Assembly (NCBI RefSeq): GCF_001457025.1
Contig: NZ_KQ758603.1
Span: forward strand, 210,643 to 274,642
DNA: 64,000 nt
Origin: Pseudarthrobacter enclensis
Lineage (GTDB): Bacteria; Actinomycetota; Actinomycetes; Actinomycetales; Micrococcaceae
Direction of reading: 5' to 3'
Of the stretch, positions 8,186 to 15,994 are shown in pieces (position 1 is the first letter of the stretch; every line of letters starts with the position of its first letter). The notes under the pieces were generated by a model. The model had not been told where the DNA came from, did no database searches, and saw only the letters and a list, made by a program, of their open reading frames with translations. The translations under genes and the position numbers were made by a program.

Positions 8186-9520
8186 ATGACGCCCAACGAG
8201 GACGACGTTACCCGGCCCGCAGCCGCCGCCGGGCCCTCCGCTGCGCAGGCCAAGGCTGCGCCGCTGCGGGTCCTGGCCGACCGGGAATTGGACCGGGACA
8301 TACCGTACGGAGTGCGGATCGCTGCGGCCTGGTCCTGGCGGCTCGGCCTGATCCTCCTGATGGCAGGAACGCTGATCTGGCTGCTCAGCCACATCACGTT
8401 CCTCATCATCCCGGTTATGGTCGCAGCGCTCCTTGCCGGCCTGCTCAGCCCGGTCACGGCGTGGCTGAAGCGCCGCGGCCTGCCGGCGGGGCTGGCCGTC
8501 GCCGTGACAGTCCTCGGCTTCATTGCCGTCATCTCCGGTGCGCTGGCCCTGGTGGGACGGCAGCTGGTCATCGGCTTCGGCGAGTTGTGGCAGCAGGCGC
8601 TGGAGGGCGTGCGGCAGGTCCAGACGTGGCTCTCCGACGGGCCGCTCCACCTTACCGCCGCCCAAATCGACGAGTATGTCAAGGAAGCCAGCGATGCACT
8701 GCAGAACAACAGCAGCAGCATCCTCAGCGGCGCACTGTCCTTCGGCAGCACGGCCGGGCACTTTGCCGCCGGCCTGCTGCTGGCACTGTTCATCCTGATC
8801 TTCTTCCTCCTCGAAGGCGACAGGATCTGGGCCTTCCTGGTCCGCCTGCTGCCGCGCAAGGCCCGGGCCGCCACCTTTGGGGCCGGGCGCAAGGGCTGGG
8901 CCTCGATGGTCAGTTACGCACGCATCCAGATGTTCGTGGCGGCAGTGGACGCCGTGGGCATCGGCGCGGGTGCCGCCATCATCGGGGTACCCTTGGCACT
9001 CCCGCTGGGCGTGCTGGTGTTCCTCGGCTCCTTCATCCCCGTGGTCGGCGCGCTGGTCACCGGGGCCATTGCCGTCCTGCTGGCCCTCGTGGCCAACGGA
9101 CCGGTCAACGCCCTGATCATGCTGGCCATCGTCCTGCTGGTCCAGCAGCTCGAAGGCCACATCCTCCAGCCCTTGGTCATGGGCAAGGCGGTGTCCCTCC
9201 ACCCGGTGGCCGTCATCCTCAGCGTCGCGGCCGGTTCCTACCTTGCCGGCATCCCCGGCGCGCTGTTCTCAGTGCCCATCCTGGCCGTAGCAAACTCGGC
9301 CGTTCGCTACATCGCCGCCAGAACGTGGGAACATGAACAGGTGCCGGTAGTAGCCGGGAAGCCCCTGACAGCCCCCGCTGGCGGGGACAACACCATCGAG
9401 GACGTTGAACCGCCGGAAACGGTGGGCGGCAACGGATCCCCGGCCGGCACCACAGCTGAACACCGCGGTGCCCGCTCCACCTCCCAACGGGGCGCCGGGG
9501 ACGAACCCAGAGGAGAGTAG
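8186..9520 (+). CDS. AI-2E family (PerM/YdiK-type) membrane transporter
   Basis: Polytopic membrane protein of about 444 residues with the AI-2E transporter architecture: paired N-terminal membrane segments around residues 50-110 (including HITFLIIPVMVAALLAGLLS), an amphipathic middle part, and C-terminal segments with the family-typical GVPLALPLGVLVFLGSFIP and VQQLEGHILQPLVMGK. Members export autoinducer-2 or act as ion antiporters; the substrate here is unknown. A hydrophilic tail of about 65 residues ends the protein. Starts at 8177 and 8186 (both ATG) are possible; neither has a strong ribosome site. The ilvA gene begins 3 nt after the stop, so the two are probably cotranscribed. Confidence 0.88.
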   Translation: MTPNEDDVTRPAAAAGPSAAQAKAAPLRVLADRELDRDIPYGVRIAAAWSWRLGLILLMAGTLIWLLSHITFLIIPVMVAALLAGLLSPVTAWLKRRGLPAGLAVAVTVLGFIAVISGALALVGRQLVIGFGELWQQALEGVRQVQTWLSDGPLHLTAAQIDEYVKEASDALQNNSSSILSGALSFGSTAGHFAAGLLLALFILIFFLLEGDRIWAFLVRLLPRKARAATFGAGRKGWASMVSYARIQMFVAAVDAVGIGAGAAIIGVPLALPLGVLVFLGSFIPVVGALVTGAIAVLLALVANGPVNALIMLAIVLLVQQLEGHILQPLVMGKAVSLHPVAVILSVAAGSYLAGIPGALFSVPILAVANSAVRYIAARTWEHEQVPVVAGKPLTAPAGGDNTIEDVEPPETVGGNGSPAGTTAEHRGARSTSQRGAGDEPRGE

Positions 9521-9523
9521 TCC

Positions 9524-10762
9524 GTGAACATCCTGCAAACCCTTCCCGTCACGCTGGACGATGTCCTGGAGGCGCAGAAGCTGCTTGACGGGATTATTGC
9601 GCGCACTCCGGTGGAATCCTCCCGGGCGCTGGGCACCCAGGTGGGCGGCGAGGTCTATTTCAAGTGCGAGAACCTCCAGCGCGCCGGCTCCTTCAAGGTC
9701 CGCGGCGCCTACGTCCGGATGGCCCGCCTCTCGCCCGAGGAAAAGAAGCGCGGCGTCGTCGCCGCCTCCGCCGGCAACCACGCACAGGGCGTTGCGGTGG
9801 CCGCGAAGAGCCTGGGAATCAAAGCCCGCATCTACATGCCCCTGGGCGTTGCCCTGCCCAAGCTGGCCGCCACCCGCAGCCACGGCGCCGAAGTGGTCCT
9901 GCACGGGCACAACGTGGATGAGGCGCTGGCCGAGGCACAGCGCTACAGCAACGAAACGGGCATGGTCTTCGTGCACCCCTTCGACAACGTTGACGTCGTG
10001 GCAGGCCAGGGCACGGTGGGCCTGGAAATCCTGGAGCAGGTGCCCAACGTGGACACCGTCTTGATGGGCGTTGGCGGGGGCGGGCTCCTGGCCGGTGTCG
10101 CCGTCGCCATCAAGGCCCGTGCCCGGGAACTCGGCCGGGAGATCCGGATCATCGGCGTGCAGGCGGAGAACGCCGCCGCCTATCCGCCCTCCCTCGCTGC
10201 CGACGCCCTGGTACCGCTGAAGAAGGTATCCACCATGGCCGACGGCATCGCCGTAGGACGGCCGGGGCAGCTGCCATTCAGCATCATCCGCGAGCTCGTC
10301 GACGACGTCGTCACCGTCAGCGAAGACTCGCTGGCACGCGCACTGATCTTCCTGCTGGAGCGGGCCAAGATGGTGGTGGAGCCCGCCGGCGCCGTGGGGG
10401 TCGCGGCCCTGATGGATGGCAAAATCGAAAACCCGGGGAACACCGCCGTCGTCCTCTCCGGCGGCAACATCGATCCCATGCTGATGCTGAAAGTCATCCA
10501 GCGGGGCCTTTCCGCGGCCGGACGGTACATGACCGTGCGGATGATGCTGGACGACCGGCCGGGCTCGCTGGCCACGATCGCCCGGATCATCGCCGAGAAC
10601 GACGCCAACGTCACCGGCCTGGACCACACCCGGGTGGGCGGATCGATCAGCATGGGCGACGTCTCCATCACGGTCAACCTGGAAACCAAGGGCCACCAGC
10701 ACGGCGAACAGGTCCTCAGCGCACTGCGCGCCGAAGGCTTCCAGCCCATCGTGGTGCACTAG
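9524..10762 (+). CDS. ilvA: Threonine ammonia-lyase (threonine deaminase) with ACT domain
   Basis: PLP enzyme converting L-threonine to 2-oxobutanoate and ammonia. 412 residues. The PLP lysine lies in RAGSFKVRGA near residue 55, with SAGNHAQG, the phosphate-binding VGGGGLLAG loop and the C-terminal PLP contact LSGGN. An ACT-like domain occupies about 335-410 (MLDDRPGSLATIARIIAEND). The single ACT domain and length fit the shorter TdcB-like/actinobacterial form rather than the long E. coli IlvA, so a biosynthetic or catabolic role cannot be decided. GTG start at 9524 follows AGAGGAG. Confidence 0.93.
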   Translation: MNILQTLPVTLDDVLEAQKLLDGIIARTPVESSRALGTQVGGEVYFKCENLQRAGSFKVRGAYVRMARLSPEEKKRGVVAASAGNHAQGVAVAAKSLGIKARIYMPLGVALPKLAATRSHGAEVVLHGHNVDEALAEAQRYSNETGMVFVHPFDNVDVVAGQGTVGLEILEQVPNVDTVLMGVGGGGLLAGVAVAIKARARELGREIRIIGVQAENAAAYPPSLAADALVPLKKVSTMADGIAVGRPGQLPFSIIRELVDDVVTVSEDSLARALIFLLERAKMVVEPAGAVGVAALMDGKIENPGNTAVVLSGGNIDPMLMLKVIQRGLSAAGRYMTVRMMLDDRPGSLATIARIIAENDANVTGLDHTRVGGSISMGDVSITVNLETKGHQHGEQVLSALRAEGFQPIVVH

Positions 10763-10770
10763 GGGCAGGC

Positions 10771-11406
10771 ATGGCCGGCTTGATGCGCAATGGGGGGTTC
10801 CGGGAGCCGCAAACCACTGCCTCGCGCGCCAAGGGCGGGTTGCTGGTCCTGGGTGGCTTCGTGGTCCTGCTCTTCATCATCGAGCTTTTCAACACCCTGA
10901 CGCTGGGATCGCTGACCCGGACTTTCGGGCTGCGGCCCCGGAGCGCGGACGGGCTCCTGGACATCTTCACGTTCCCGCTGCTGCACGCCAACCTGAACCA
11001 TCTGCTCTCCAACAGCCTGCCGCTGATCATCTTCGGCTTCCTGGTGTTCCTCTCCGGGCTCAGGGTGTTCCTCACGGCCCTCGCCTTCAGCTGGCTGGGA
11101 TCCGGCATCACCGTCTGGCTGATCGGCGACGGCGGAATCACCATCGGCTCCAGCGGCCTGGTGTTTGGCCTGTTTGCCTTCCTCCTAGTCCGCGGGTTCT
11201 TCAACCGCAGCTGGAAGCAGATCCTCCTGGCCGTGGTCCTCTTCATGGGCTACGGCAGCATCCTGCTGGGCATGCTTCCCATCGTGTCCGGGTTTGTCTC
11301 CTGGCAGGCCCACCTGGGCGGTGCCGCCGGGGGAGTGCTGGCCGCGCTCATCCTGCGCCCGCGCTCGGGCCCGGAAAGGCAGCGCGACCGCGCCATCCCC
11401 CGGTAG
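10771..11406 (+). CDS. Rhomboid family intramembrane serine protease
   Basis: Membrane protease of 211 residues with about six hydrophobic segments. The catalytic serine is in TIGSSGLVFG (rhomboid GxSG motif, near residue 127) and the catalytic histidine in WQAHLGGAAGG near residue 177; HANLNHLLSN near residue 75 matches the conserved His/Asn segment of the family. Both dyad residues are present, so it is predicted active; substrates are unknown. It starts 8 nt after ilvA and may be read with it. A strong terminator follows. Confidence 0.93.
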   Translation: MAGLMRNGGFREPQTTASRAKGGLLVLGGFVVLLFIIELFNTLTLGSLTRTFGLRPRSADGLLDIFTFPLLHANLNHLLSNSLPLIIFGFLVFLSGLRVFLTALAFSWLGSGITVWLIGDGGITIGSSGLVFGLFAFLLVRGFFNRSWKQILLAVVLFMGYGSILLGMLPIVSGFVSWQAHLGGAAGGVLAALILRPRSGPERQRDRAIPR

Positions 11407-11440
11407 CCTGCGCGCTGACTGCCGGGGTACAGCCGAAACA

Positions 11441-11479
11441 GCACAGCGCCTGCCACCCGAAGGATGGCAGGCGCTGTGC
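11441..11479. terminator. Bidirectional terminator between rhomboid gene and greA
   Basis: Perfect 15-bp stem GCACAGCGCCTGCCA with a 9-nt loop, located between convergent genes. No long T tract follows on either strand, which is common for actinobacterial terminators. Confidence 0.85.
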
Positions 11480-11492
11480 CTGGTGCCGGAAA

Positions 11493-11987
11493 CTACGCGG
11501 CGTACGGCTTGGCGGAAAGGATCTCCACGGTGATGTCCTTGCCGTTGGGGGCAGTGTAGCTGAGGGTCTCGCCCTCCTTGTGGCCGAGGATGGCCGAGCC
11601 AAGCGGCGACTTTTCACTGAACACGTCCAGGTCCGAGTCGCCCGCGATCTCACGCGAGCCCAGAAGGAAGGTCTCTTCGTCCCCGGCGATCCGGGCCACG
11701 ACGATCATGCCGGGCTCCACGATTCCGTCGTCTGCCGGAGCCTCGCCCACGTGCGCATCGCGGAGCAGCACGGTCAGCTGGCGGATGCGGGCCTCAATCT
11801 TGCCCTGCTCCTCCTTGGCAGCGTGGTAGCCGCCGTTCTCCTTGAGGTCACCCTCCTGGCGGGCAGCATCGATCTTCTGGACAATTTCCGCCCGGCCAGG
11901 GCCGGAAAGGTGGTCCAGCTCTGCCTTCAGGCGGTCAAAAGCTTCCTGGGTAAGCCAGGCTGCAGCTGCGCTGTTGGTGGTAGACAC
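11493..11987 (-). CDS. greA: Transcription elongation factor GreA
   Basis: Rescues backtracked RNA polymerase by stimulating transcript cleavage. 164 residues from the GTG at 11987, which has GAGGAG upstream; normal GreA length. N-terminal coiled-coil residues 15-80 contain the family motif RQEGDLKENGGYHAAKEEQG, whose acidic tip inserts into the polymerase secondary channel. The C-terminal FKBP-like domain ends with SPLGSAILGHKEGETLSYTA and a short ILSAKPYAA tail. It belongs to the conserved actinobacterial greA-DUF4307-mca neighbourhood. A promoter and a terminator-like hairpin lie in its leader. Confidence 0.96.
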   Translation of the reverse strand: MSTTNSAAAAWLTQEAFDRLKAELDHLSGPGRAEIVQKIDAARQEGDLKENGGYHAAKEEQGKIEARIRQLTVLLRDAHVGEAPADDGIVEPGMIVVARIAGDEETFLLGSREIAGDSDLDVFSEKSPLGSAILGHKEGETLSYTAPNGKDITVEILSAKPYAA

Positions 11988-12014
11988 GGACTTCTCCTCT
12001 AGTGGTCCTACATG

Positions 12015-12068
12015 CAAAAGACCCCGCCACGGTGGCCACTTGTGGAACAGCAACCAGCTCAGCGGGGT
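12015..12068 (-). terminator. Terminator-like hairpin in the greA leader
   Basis: Reading the minus strand, ACCCCGC (12068-12062) pairs with GCGGGGT (12027-12021), enclosing a smaller CCAC-AA-GTGG hairpin, and is followed at once by CTTTTG. It sits between the greA promoter and the greA start, where a normal gene would not need a terminator, so attenuation or a short leader RNA is plausible (inference). Confidence 0.55.
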
Positions 12069-12082
12069 GAAGGTATTGATCC

Positions 12083-12112
12083 ATTGTAGTCAATCCCATG
12101 GACTTAACCCAA
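12083..12112 (-). promoter_or_regulatory. Predicted greA promoter
   Basis: On the minus strand TTGGGT (12112-12107) and TACAAT (12088-12083) are spaced by 18 nt, a good sigma-70-type match. It predicts a leader of roughly 90 nt before the greA GTG. Confidence 0.6.
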
Positions 12113-12129
12113 TAAGCAAGCGGTGCGGG

Positions 12130-12606
12130 TCACATCTTCGGGCTACTGCCATCGGTGGCCCAGCAGCTGTCCACGACGCCGGACACGGACAGCGATTCCG
12201 TCCGGACCGTCACGCGCTGCGAAACTGTCCTGCCGCCGTCGACCGTGTCCTCCGCACCCTCCGGTGCAGTGAACGGAACATCGACCACCTTCCAGCCAAC
12301 CACCGCATACTTTGAATCCAGCGCCTTGACCGCGCATTTCACCGGAGTGCCGGGCTCACGGGTGACCTGGAAGTCCACCTCCGCCACCGTGGCATCCGGG
12401 GTGCTGTAGCCGATGTCCTTGAACGTCACCGAGGACAGGGAATTCGAGGTGGAAACCCAGGCCAGGAAACCGATTCCGACGGCGAGGGCGCCGCCCACAA
12501 TGGCGCGCTTGGCTCCGCGGGGCAGCCGGCGCTTTTGGCCGCCATACCGATTGGCTAGGCTAGTGTCTGCAGGCGCGGATGGGGCCGGCCGGTCCGGGGA
12601 AGTCAC
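12130..12606 (-). CDS. DUF4307 single-pass membrane protein
   Basis: Function unknown. 158 residues: a short cytoplasmic N-terminus with a basic patch (GGQKRRLPRGAKRA), one membrane segment near residues 35-52 (IVGGALAVGIGFLAWVS), and an extracytoplasmic domain with two cysteines (VKCAVK and DSCWATD) that could form a disulfide. The length and layout match DUF4307 proteins found between greA and mca in actinobacteria (for example Rv1081c). GTG start at 12606; TAAACT (12618-12613 on the minus strand) stands 6 nt upstream, so the mRNA is probably leaderless. Divergent from mca. Confidence 0.85.
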   Translation of the reverse strand: MTSPDRPAPSAPADTSLANRYGGQKRRLPRGAKRAIVGGALAVGIGFLAWVSTSNSLSSVTFKDIGYSTPDATVAEVDFQVTREPGTPVKCAVKALDSKYAVVGWKVVDVPFTAPEGAEDTVDGGRTVSQRVTVRTESLSVSGVVDSCWATDGSSPKM

Positions 12607-12717
12607 CAGACCAGTTTAGTGCCCTTCCGGAGATGGCCAACCGCCCGGGCTCCCGCAGCGTTGTCCATCCGCCAGCACCGCCAACAGCAACCCAGATGAA
12701 TGAGGAGCCGTCCTTCC

Positions 12718-13623
12718 ATGACAGCGTCCAGCACCTCCACGGCACCGCTCCGGCTGCTCGCAGTGCATGCCCACCCGGACGACGAATCCAGCAAGGGTGC
12801 TGCGACCATGGCCAAGTACGCTGCGGCGGGGGTGGAAGTCATGGTGGCCACCTGCACCGACGGTTCACGCGGGGACATCCAGAACCCTGCAGTCGAAGGC
12901 GAGCCCCATCCCCAGCGGGACATGGCCGGTGCGCGGCGCCTCGAAATGGACCGCGCCGCGAAGATCCTCGGCATCAGCCAGCGCTGGCTGGGCTTCGTGG
13001 ACTCCGGCCTCCCCGAGGGTGACCCCCTGCCTCCGCTGCCGGGCGGCTCGTTCGCGACGCTGCCGCTGCACCACGCCGCGGCGCCACTGGTCCGGCTGGT
13101 CAGGTCCTTCAGGCCGCACGTCATCCTCTCCTACGACGAGAACGGCGGCTACCCGCACCCGGACCACATCATGGCGCACAAGGTCGCCGTGGAAGCCTTC
13201 GAGGCCGCCGGCGACCCGGACCGCTACCCCGGTGCGGGCGAACCGTGGGAGCCGCGCAAGCTCTATTACGACCGTGCCTTCAGCCCGGAACGCTTTCGCG
13301 CGCTGCACTTCGCCCTCGAGGAGGCGGGGCTCCAGTCACCGTATGCCGAGCGGCTGGCGGCCTGGCTGGAGTCCGACGCCGAGGGCCACACTCCGCCGCC
13401 TGCGGCCCACCCCACCACAACCCAGGTGGACTGCGGAGACTTTTTCGAGGTACGGGACGACGCGCTCCGTGCCCACCGCACGCAGGTGGACCCCTTGGGG
13501 TTCTTCTTTGCCGTGTCCGCGGACATGCAGCGGCGCGTCTGGCCCTGGGAGGACTACTCGCTGATCAAGTCGCGGGTCCACTCAGAACTGCCCGAAACGG
13601 ACTTGTTCGCCGGGCTAAGATAG
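12718..13623 (+). CDS. mca: Mycothiol S-conjugate amidase
   Basis: Zinc amidase that cuts mycothiol S-conjugates into a mercapturic acid and GlcN-Ins, a detoxification step confined to mycothiol-making actinobacteria. About 301 residues. The LmbE/PIG-L fold metal motif AHPDDE is near residue 17 and the second metal histidine in GYPHPDHIMAHK near 150. Against its paralogue MshB, the length and the C-terminal segment RVWPWEDYSLIKS favour Mca. ATG 12718 is chosen because GAGGAG precedes it; an in-frame ATG at 12700 lies before that site. Confidence 0.94.
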   Translation: MTASSTSTAPLRLLAVHAHPDDESSKGAATMAKYAAAGVEVMVATCTDGSRGDIQNPAVEGEPHPQRDMAGARRLEMDRAAKILGISQRWLGFVDSGLPEGDPLPPLPGGSFATLPLHHAAAPLVRLVRSFRPHVILSYDENGGYPHPDHIMAHKVAVEAFEAAGDPDRYPGAGEPWEPRKLYYDRAFSPERFRALHFALEEAGLQSPYAERLAAWLESDAEGHTPPPAAHPTTTQVDCGDFFEVRDDALRAHRTQVDPLGFFFAVSADMQRRVWPWEDYSLIKSRVHSELPETDLFAGLR

Positions 13624-13720
13624 AACCCGCAGCGATTTCTATGCCGCGTAGAAGATAGCCCCGGGCGCTTCACGCACGGCGCAGGTCCTGCCGCAATCCG
13701 ACCCCCTCGAAGGTATACAC

Positions 13721-14056
13721 GTGCAAAGTCTGCTCCTCCGCCTGGCCACCACTCCCACACCGCTGCCCACCCCCACCCTGCGTGAGGGAATATCCGAGGA
13801 CCAGGTGACCCCGGGGCTGCTGGGCTTCATCATGACGGCATTCTTCGTGGTGGCCACGGCGCTGCTGATCGTGGACATGGTGCGCAGGATCCGGCGGGTG
13901 CGGTACCGGGCGCAGGTGGAGGAAGAGCGCATCGCCGCTGCTGCCGCAGCCGACGTGGCGGCCGAGGAAGCCCGCGAAGAGCCGGGCACTCCGGGGGATG
14001 CCCCCGACGCCGGCGGGAACGGCCTGGCGCCCGGGAGCCCCAGGCCCCGGGACTAG
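13721..14056 (+). CDS. Small single-pass membrane protein downstream of mca
   Basis: Not a named family to me. 111 residues: a short N-terminus with TPTPLPTPT repeats, one membrane segment at about 33-53 (LLGFIMTAFFVVATALLIVD), a basic stretch (RRIRRVRYRAQ), an alanine/glutamate-rich helix and a proline/glycine-rich tail. GTG start at 13721 follows GAAGG. Small membrane proteins of this kind sit after mca in related actinobacteria (Rv1083 in M. tuberculosis), suggesting a conserved but unknown role. Confidence 0.72.
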   Translation: MQSLLLRLATTPTPLPTPTLREGISEDQVTPGLLGFIMTAFFVVATALLIVDMVRRIRRVRYRAQVEEERIAAAAAADVAAEEAREEPGTPGDAPDAGGNGLAPGSPRPRD

Positions 14057-14100
14057 GCAAGGCCCGGGACTAGTCAGGGGCCCGGCCGCCGGGACCCCCG

Positions 14101-14844
14101 TCAGCCCAGCACGGCGATGGCAATCGCGGTGAAGTGGGCGGCGAAGGCCAGCACGGTAAACGCGTGGAACAGTTCGTGGAAGCCGAAGTGATGGTAGCTG
14201 AAGTTCGGCTTTTTCAAGGCGTAGAAAACGGCGCCGGCAATGTAGAGGATCCCGCCGGCGCAGATCAGGATTGCCGCCGGGATGCTGGCCTGGAAGAACT
14301 GAGGCAGGTAGAACAGCGCGCCGCAGCCCAAAGCGATATAGATCGGGACATACAGCCAGCGCGGAGCGTCGGTCCACAACAGGCGGAACAGGACTCCCAG
14401 AATGGCGCCGGACCAGATGATCCACAGCAGGAGCACGGCCTGCTGCCGCTCCAGCAGCGACCACGCCAAGGGGGTATAGCTGCCTGCTATGACCAGCATG
14501 ATGTTGGTGTGGTCCAGCCGCTTCAGTACCCGCTTCACCCGGGGCGACCAGTTTCCGCGGTGGTAGACCGCGCTGACGCCGAACAGCAGGACGCCTGTGG
14601 CGGCATAGATGGCGGAGGTCACCTTGCGGTCCGCGGTCGGTGCCAGGACCACCAGGATGATGCCCGCCGCGAGGGCAAAGGGGGCAGCGACCGTGTGGAT
14701 CCAGCCGCGCCACTTCGGCTTGATCATCAGCAGCTCGGCCAGGCGGACAGCCGCCTCGTCAACCGGGCTTTTGTCCGGTCCGGCAGGTGTGGTGCTGTCC
14801 CCTTCCCGCGGGGGAGTCGGAGCCCCGGGGGCGTCGCTGTTCAT
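14101..14844 (-). CDS. trhA: Hemolysin III / PAQR family membrane protein
   Basis: Seven-segment membrane protein of 247 residues in the hemolysin III (PAQR, YqfA/TrhA) family. The family metal-site residues are visible: SAVYHRGNW with the first histidine and serine near 95, the aspartate in KRLDHTNIMLVIAGSYTP near 120, and the C-terminal FGFHELFHAFTVLA with two histidines. Bacterial members influence membrane energetics or lipid homeostasis; true haemolysis is not implied. The N-terminal 35 residues are disordered. ATG 14844 lies 6 nt after TATTCT on the minus strand. It matches Rv1085c in the conserved mca-uppS neighbourhood. Confidence 0.9.
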   Translation of the reverse strand: MNSDAPGAPTPPREGDSTTPAGPDKSPVDEAAVRLAELLMIKPKWRGWIHTVAAPFALAAGIILVVLAPTADRKVTSAIYAATGVLLFGVSAVYHRGNWSPRVKRVLKRLDHTNIMLVIAGSYTPLAWSLLERQQAVLLLWIIWSGAILGVLFRLLWTDAPRWLYVPIYIALGCGALFYLPQFFQASIPAAILICAGGILYIAGAVFYALKKPNFSYHHFGFHELFHAFTVLAFAAHFTAIAIAVLG

Positions 14845-14981
14845 GGCTCCAGAATAACTTACGTTCTAGTAAGTTACTGACGGGTAGCGTTGCGCCGGGC
14901 AGCAGTGGGAGGCTGCCGGCTGGGGCTGCCGCGCGCGGGCGGTAGCCTAGGATGTGCAAGTACGTAGAGCGAGAAAGTCAG

Positions 14982-15755
14982 GTGAGTGGACGCGTGGAGT
15001 TGCCCGGGTTCCTCTACGGCTTTTACGAACGGCGGCTGCTCCGGGACCTGTCCCGTGACCGCATACCCCGCCATATCGGTGTCATGGTGGACGGCAACCG
15101 CCGCTGGGCCAAGCAGTTCAACGCCCCCACCAGCCAAGGCCACCAGGCCGGTGCCGATAAGATCCACGAGTTCCTGGGCTGGTGCCAGGAACTCGGGGTC
15201 AAGGTTGTCACCCTGTACATGCTGTCCACGGACAACATGAACAGGTCCAGCGAGGAACTCGACCTCCTGATGGGCATCATTGCCAACACCCTGGACCGGC
15301 TGGATGAGGACGCCAACATCTCCGTCCACGCCATGGGCGCCCCCGAACTGCTTCCCGGCTACCTCGCCGAGCGGCTGAACAAGCTGACCGCGAGGACCCC
15401 GGTCCACGAAAAAATCCACGTCAACGTGGCTGTGGGATACGGCGGGAGGCGCGAGATCGTGGACGCCGTGCGGGAACTGCTGCACGACGCCGTGGCCAAA
15501 GGGAAGGACATCCCGACGCTCGCCGACGAGCTCAGCGTCGACGACATCTCCCGGTTCCTCTATACGCGCGGCCAGCCGGACCCCGACCTGGTGATCCGGA
15601 CCTCCGGCGAGCAGCGGCTGTCCGGGTTCCTCATGTGGCAAAGCGCCTACAGCGAGTTCTACTTCTGTGAAGCCCTGTGGCCCGCGTTCCGCAAGGTGGA
15701 CTTCCTCAGGGCGCTGCGTGACTACGCCGGCCGGCAGCGGCGCTTCGGCACCTGA
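14982..15755 (+). CDS. uppS: Z-isoprenyl diphosphate synthase (UppS family)
   Basis: Cis-prenyltransferase adding isopentenyl diphosphate units to build the polyprenyl carrier used for cell-wall synthesis. About 257 residues. Conserved regions: [14 protein letters not shown] with the catalytic Asp near residue 34, [11 protein letters not shown], and [20 protein letters not shown] through YSEFYF. By synteny it corresponds to Rv1086, the short-chain Z-farnesyl diphosphate synthase, so product length may be C15 rather than C50/55. The GTG start at 14982 is preferred; TAGGAT (14948-14953) upstream looks like its -10 box, giving a leader of about 20 nt. Confidence 0.92.
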   Translation: MSGRVELPGFLYGFYERRLLRDLSRDRIPRHIGVMVDGNRRWAKQFNAPTSQGHQAGADKIHEFLGWCQELGVKVVTLYMLSTDNMNRSSEELDLLMGIIANTLDRLDEDANISVHAMGAPELLPGYLAERLNKLTARTPVHEKIHVNVAVGYGGRREIVDAVRELLHDAVAKGKDIPTLADELSVDDISRFLYTRGQPDPDLVIRTSGEQRLSGFLMWQSAYSEFYFCEALWPAFRKVDFLRALRDYAGRQRRFGT

Positions 15756-15918
15756 CACTTCCGGTTCACGGGGAGTTCACACGGCCGCAACAGGAATCGC
15801 CGCGTAATGGTTGCGGAAATGCCCGGGGCTGGATTTACGTTATATCCATCAGCAGGCAAAACCGCCGGCTGATCGGGGAGGCCAGTACATGGAGCGAAAC
15901 ATCGCACCGATTGTATGG

Positions 15919-15936
15919 GAGGCCGGACCCGGCCTC
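15919..15936. other. Hairpin in the phoH leader (gene-free 15756-15994)
   Basis: The 239 bases between uppS and the PhoH gene hold a GAGGCCGG / CCGGCCTC stem with a 2-nt loop and further GC-rich pairing that reaches GGCCCGGGG next to the ribosome site CTGGAG. No T tract follows. It could terminate uppS transcription or structure the phoH leader; I recognise no known riboswitch. Confidence 0.4.
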
Positions 15937-15994
15937 GTGGCCGAGCCGCCTCACCAATAACAAAGCCGGGCTGGGGCCCGGGGCTGGAGTCGAT

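Noticed and set aside
7109..9202. A 697-codon open frame on the minus strand across galM and the AI-2E gene
   Set aside because: It mirrors two well-supported plus-strand genes, its protein is Gly/Asp/Gln/His-rich without any family sequence, and high GC makes such antisense frames common.
9269..10759. A 496-codon open frame antisense to ilvA
   Set aside because: The opposite strand encodes a complete threonine deaminase with all motifs; the antisense product shows no recognisable features.
14035..14100. A terminator between the small membrane protein and hemolysin III genes
   Set aside because: The gap repeats CCCGGGACTAG twice and is very GC-rich, but no consistent stem with a proper loop can be drawn.
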